This document shows positions 4,153-6,016 of a DNA stretch of 6,016 bases, in pieces (the first letter of the stretch is position 1; every line of letters begins with the position of its first letter). Position numbers and translations under genes: made by a program. This stretch comes from an uncultured Coriobacteriaceae bacterium (GTDB lineage: Bacteria; Actinomycetota; Coriobacteriia; Coriobacteriales; Eggerthellaceae). Under the pieces are notes generated by a model. It was not told the DNA's origin. It searched no databases and saw only the letters and a list, made by a program, of their open reading frames with translations. The stretch covers positions 1 through 6,016 of the forward strand of contig CADBQL010000398.1 in NCBI GenBank assembly GCA_902796815.1. The letters run 5' to 3'.

Positions 4153-5766
4153 CTATGCGGCCGTGGGGGATTCGGCAGTCGAGGAATCCTCGGTCGAGGG
4201 TCTCGTGGCTGTGGAGGGCTCAGCGGTCGAGGTACCTGCAGCAACGCCCTGGTCAAGAGGCGAAATATAGGCTTTCCCATCGCAAATGTCAAAGGCGACG
4301 TTCATGCCTTGCGAGATTTCCTCCAGACGTGTGAGGGTCTCGGTCGCCTGCGCGTCCGTGGCGAAATCGGGGATGCCGTAGGTGTCGTCGAGATACAACG
4401 GCGTGACCACGACGTTTTTGATGCCGTCCTGCGTCATGTCGAAGTTCAGCACGATTGATTCGTGCGTGTGGTCGTATTTTTGCCAAAACACGCAGTTGCC
4501 GTGTGCGTAGGCGATGAGCGAGCCCTTGTAGAACTCGACGCCCTCCATGACGTGCGGGTGGTTGCCCAGGATGACGTCGGCTCCGGCGTCGACGAGCTGA
4601 TGCGCTGGTTCGCTTTGCAGATAATCGCTGATGTAGTCTTCATACTCGACGCCCCAATGCATGGCGACAATCACGATATCGTGAGTCGCCTTAGCTTCGC
4701 TCACGCGCTTGCAGGCGTCCTTCATGTTCAGGCGCGCCGAAACGACTCCTGGCTCATCGCCGAACGCGACAAAGTAATCGGGTACGATGTCGGTCCACGA
4801 GAAAAATGCGATCGAGGCGCCGTTGACCTCGAGTTCGGCAGGTGTTTCGGCTTGCGCTTCGTTCATGCCGGCGCCCGCATGCAAAATGCCCGCACCGTCG
4901 AGCGCGGCAAGCGTATCTTTGAGCGCTGGCCCTGTGTAGTCCATGATGTGGTTGTTCGCGAGCGAAACGACGTCGATGCCGCTGTTCGTGATGCTGTCGA
5001 TGGCCGAAGGTCGGCCGATGATGTAGACGTCCTTGTCGATGACCGGCTCGCTTTCGTTGTCGCTGAGCGGGCTTTCAAGATTCGAAATGGTCACGTCGGC
5101 CTGGGCGAGGGTGTCGGCGATGTTGGCCATTGCGCTCGCTCCGCCGTTGGCGTCGATGTAGTCGGCAACTTCGCGCCAAAAGATCAAGTCGCCTGTTGTG
5201 GCGAACGAAATCGAATAGGGTCCGCCCGCTCCCTGGTCGGATGCAGCTGCGTCAGAAGCGTCAGCGGCTTCGTCGGCTGATTGTTCGCCAGAATTACCTG
5301 CCAGAGCAAACGCGACGCCCGCGATGAGCGCCGCCGCTGCAATCAACGCTATGATTAGGTATTTGTTGGAAAAGATCGAGGCGACTTCCCCCTGGCCTGA
5401 TGGTTGGGTTTGGCTTGACGATCGGCGTGTCGTGGTGGGGCGTCGTCCTGGCTCGGCGCGCCTCGGTGTGGGGGAGCGGCGTGCTGGTTGAGAGCTTCTT
5501 GTCGAGCTTGAGCGGCGCGCCGACTGGGAGCGTCTCGTCGAACTTGAGCGGCGTGCTGGCTGGCCGTTTCCTGGCGAGGCTGACTGGCGTGTTGGCTGGG
5601 TGTTTCTCGTCGGGTTCGGCGTGCGTGCTGGTCGGTTGCCTCTCGTCGAGGTCGAGCGGTGCGTTGGTTGGGCGTTTTCAGCATCATGCAAAACCGACGT
5701 ACTTTCTTGGCCAGCGTTGCTGCGCTCTCGTGATGCAGGCTCGTTATTCAAATCGTCATCGCCCAT
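4153..5766 (-). CDS. CapA-family membrane-anchored protein with Arg/Ser repeat head
   Basis: 537 residues. ATG lies 4 bases after GGGGAG (5771-5776). Residues 1-130 are hydrophilic and disordered, with seven 12-residue Arg/Ser/Pro repeats at 33-116. A single transmembrane helix follows (~135-157, YLIIALIAAAALIAGVAFAL), which with the basic head before it predicts N-in topology. An acidic Ala-rich linker (158-180) leads to an extracellular CapA/PGA_cap domain (~183-505). Motifs in order are TTGDLIF (190-196), NLESPLS (229-235), SLANNHIMDY (268-277), AMHWGVEY (368-375), GADVILGNHPHVMEGVEFY (395-413) and AYAHGNCVF (419-427). These Asp, Asn and His positions form the metal site of this metallophosphatase-like fold. 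CapA proteins act in poly-gamma-glutamate capsule synthesis or anchoring, but most single family members, with no capB/capC beside them as here, have unknown substrates; an envelope role is likely. The end (~510-537) is Ser/Thr/Pro-rich. The gene stands alone and converges on the UPF0158-ACT gene. Confidence 0.9.
   Translation of the reverse strand: MGDDDLNNEPASRERSNAGQESTSVLHDAENAQPTHRSTSTRGNRPARTPNPTRNTQPTRQSASPGNGQPARRSSSTRRSQSARRSSSTRSSQPARRSPTPRRAEPGRRPTTTRRSSSQTQPSGQGEVASIFSNKYLIIALIAAAALIAGVAFALAGNSGEQSADEAADASDAAASDQGAGGPYSISFATTGDLIFWREVADYIDANGGASAMANIADTLAQADVTISNLESPLSDNESEPVIDKDVYIIGRPSAIDSITNSGIDVVSLANNHIMDYTGPALKDTLAALDGAGILHAGAGMNEAQAETPAELEVNGASIAFFSWTDIVPDYFVAFGDEPGVVSARLNMKDACKRVSEAKATHDIVIVAMHWGVEYEDYISDYLQSEPAHQLVDAGADVILGNHPHVMEGVEFYKGSLIAYAHGNCVFWQKYDHTHESIVLNFDMTQDGIKNVVVTPLYLDDTYGIPDFATDAQATETLTRLEEISQGMNVAFDICDGKAYISPLDQGVAAGTSTAEPSTATRPSTEDSSTAESPTAA
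5419..5670 (-). repeat. Seven tandem 36-bp units coding 12-residue Arg/Ser repeats
   Basis: Residues 33-116 of the CapA protein divide without gaps into QPTHRSTSTRGN, RPARTPNPTRNT, QPTRQSASPGNG, QPARRSSSTRRS, QSARRSSSTRSS, QPARRSPTPRRA and EPGRRPTTTRRS. The pattern is (Q/E)(P/S)(A/T)RR-S-x-S/T-x-R-x-S. The last four units are closest to each other; the first three have diverged. DNA identity between units is only moderate, pointing to an old expansion kept by selection on composition. Confidence 0.85.
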
Positions 5767-5796
5767 GAAACTCCCCTGTGATTAGCCGTTTTGCAC

Positions 5797-5826
5797 ATTG
5801 TACAACGCACCGTCAAACAGTTGCAA
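5797..5826 (-). promoter_or_regulatory. Probable sigma-70-type promoter of the CapA gene
   Basis: On the minus strand, TTGCAA (5821-5826, 4 of 6 matches to the -35 consensus) is followed by an 18-base spacer and TACAAT (5797-5802, 5 of 6 to the -10). Transcription would start near 5790, leaving about 24 untranslated bases that include the GGGGAG ribosome site at 5771-5776. The -10 overlaps an 8-bp palindrome TTGTACAA (5798-5805) that could be an operator half, though nothing else supports that. Confidence 0.5.
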
Positions 5827-5838
5827 TGAGGTGCAGCA

Positions 5839-5877
5839 GCCGTTGTGGCCCAGTCGGGGCTGAAGGGCTACAACGGC
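5839..5877. other. 13-bp interrupted inverted repeat upstream of the CapA promoter
   Basis: GCCGTTGTGGCCC (5839-5851) and GGGCTACAACGGC (5865-5877) pair over 13 positions with one G-T wobble and a 13-base loop. It lies downstream of the minus-strand gene ending at 5963 and just upstream of the CapA promoter. There is no T run on either side, so it is not a canonical terminator. A Rho-assisted terminator or a protein-binding dyad are possible. The rest of 5767-5962 shows nothing I recognise. Confidence 0.45.
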
Positions 5878-5962
5878 ACATCTCGGTCGGGCGAGCCGAT
5901 AGTGAATGGCATTGTTTCGCAGGATGTAGTTTTCGAGGTCCAGGTAAACCGCGTCGCGTGGA

Positions 5963-6016
5963 CTATAACTCGATGGACTGACCTGCGGCGATGTAGGCGA
6001 GGCGGTCCCCCATCTG
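5963..6016 (-). CDS. C-terminal 17 codons of an unidentified gene running out of the window
   Basis: Reading the minus strand from the window edge gives QMGDRLAYIAAGQSIEL and then TAG at 5963-5965. The frame is open to the edge, codon choice is coding-like (CGC CTC GCC TAC ATC GCC GCA GGT), and the stop lies about 200 bases before the CapA start on the same strand, a normal gene boundary. I do not recognise the family from so few residues. A 16-codon ORF starting at the internal ATG is the alternative but has no clear ribosome site in view. Confidence 0.45.
   Translation of the reverse strand, partial: QMGDRLAYIAAGQSIEL

Noticed and set aside
4462..5280. 272-codon open frame on the plus strand
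   Set aside because: It is the antisense shadow of the CapA domain, rich in Val/Arg/Asp as expected from reversed codons.

Overview
The window is GC-rich bacterial DNA (by eye roughly 55-60% G+C) with tightly packed genes and no rRNA, tRNA, insertion sequence or CRISPR array that I can see. Several features fit an actinobacterial gut lineage such as Coriobacteriia/Eggerthellaceae: the codon usage, a Nif11-type leader, an iron-sulfur-type flavoprotein, a UPF0158 protein, and a CapA protein with a long disordered Arg/Ser/Pro head. This placement is an inference; no phylogenetic marker gene is present.

Left part (1-3021, + strand) looks like one operon. It holds the C-terminal part of a radical SAM/SPASM enzyme, which overlaps by ATGA the start of a membrane-anchored protein. 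That protein has a DUF2207-like outer domain, one transmembrane helix, a zinc ribbon and an extraordinary His-Ser-Ser-Cys / Cys-Ala repeat tail ending in GGGRAGC. Next come one or two very small reading frames (one starting MKLLLMRHG, like the N-terminus of a histidine phosphatase), a flavodoxin-fold protein with a CX2CX2CX6C motif, and an 89-residue protein made of a Nif11-like leader ending in VAGG followed by a four-cysteine zinc-ribbon-like segment. A radical SAM maturase, two cysteine-rich candidate substrates and a redox flavoprotein in one strand-consistent cluster suggest a peptide- or protein-modifying (RiPP-like) system. This is the most interesting part of the window.

Middle part (3022-4040): a strong hairpin lies in the gap. 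It is followed by a gene that fuses a UPF0158 domain to an ACT_7/CASTOR-like ACT domain, a probable small-ligand sensor.

Right part (4041-6016, mostly - strand): a large CapA-family protein with a cytoplasmic Arg/Ser head built of seven 12-residue repeats, one transmembrane helix, the extracellular CapA metallophosphatase-like domain and a Ser/Thr/Pro tail. It faces the UPF0158-ACT gene tail to tail. A plausible sigma-70-type promoter lies just upstream of it, then an interrupted inverted repeat, then the last 17 codons of another - strand gene that runs out of the window.
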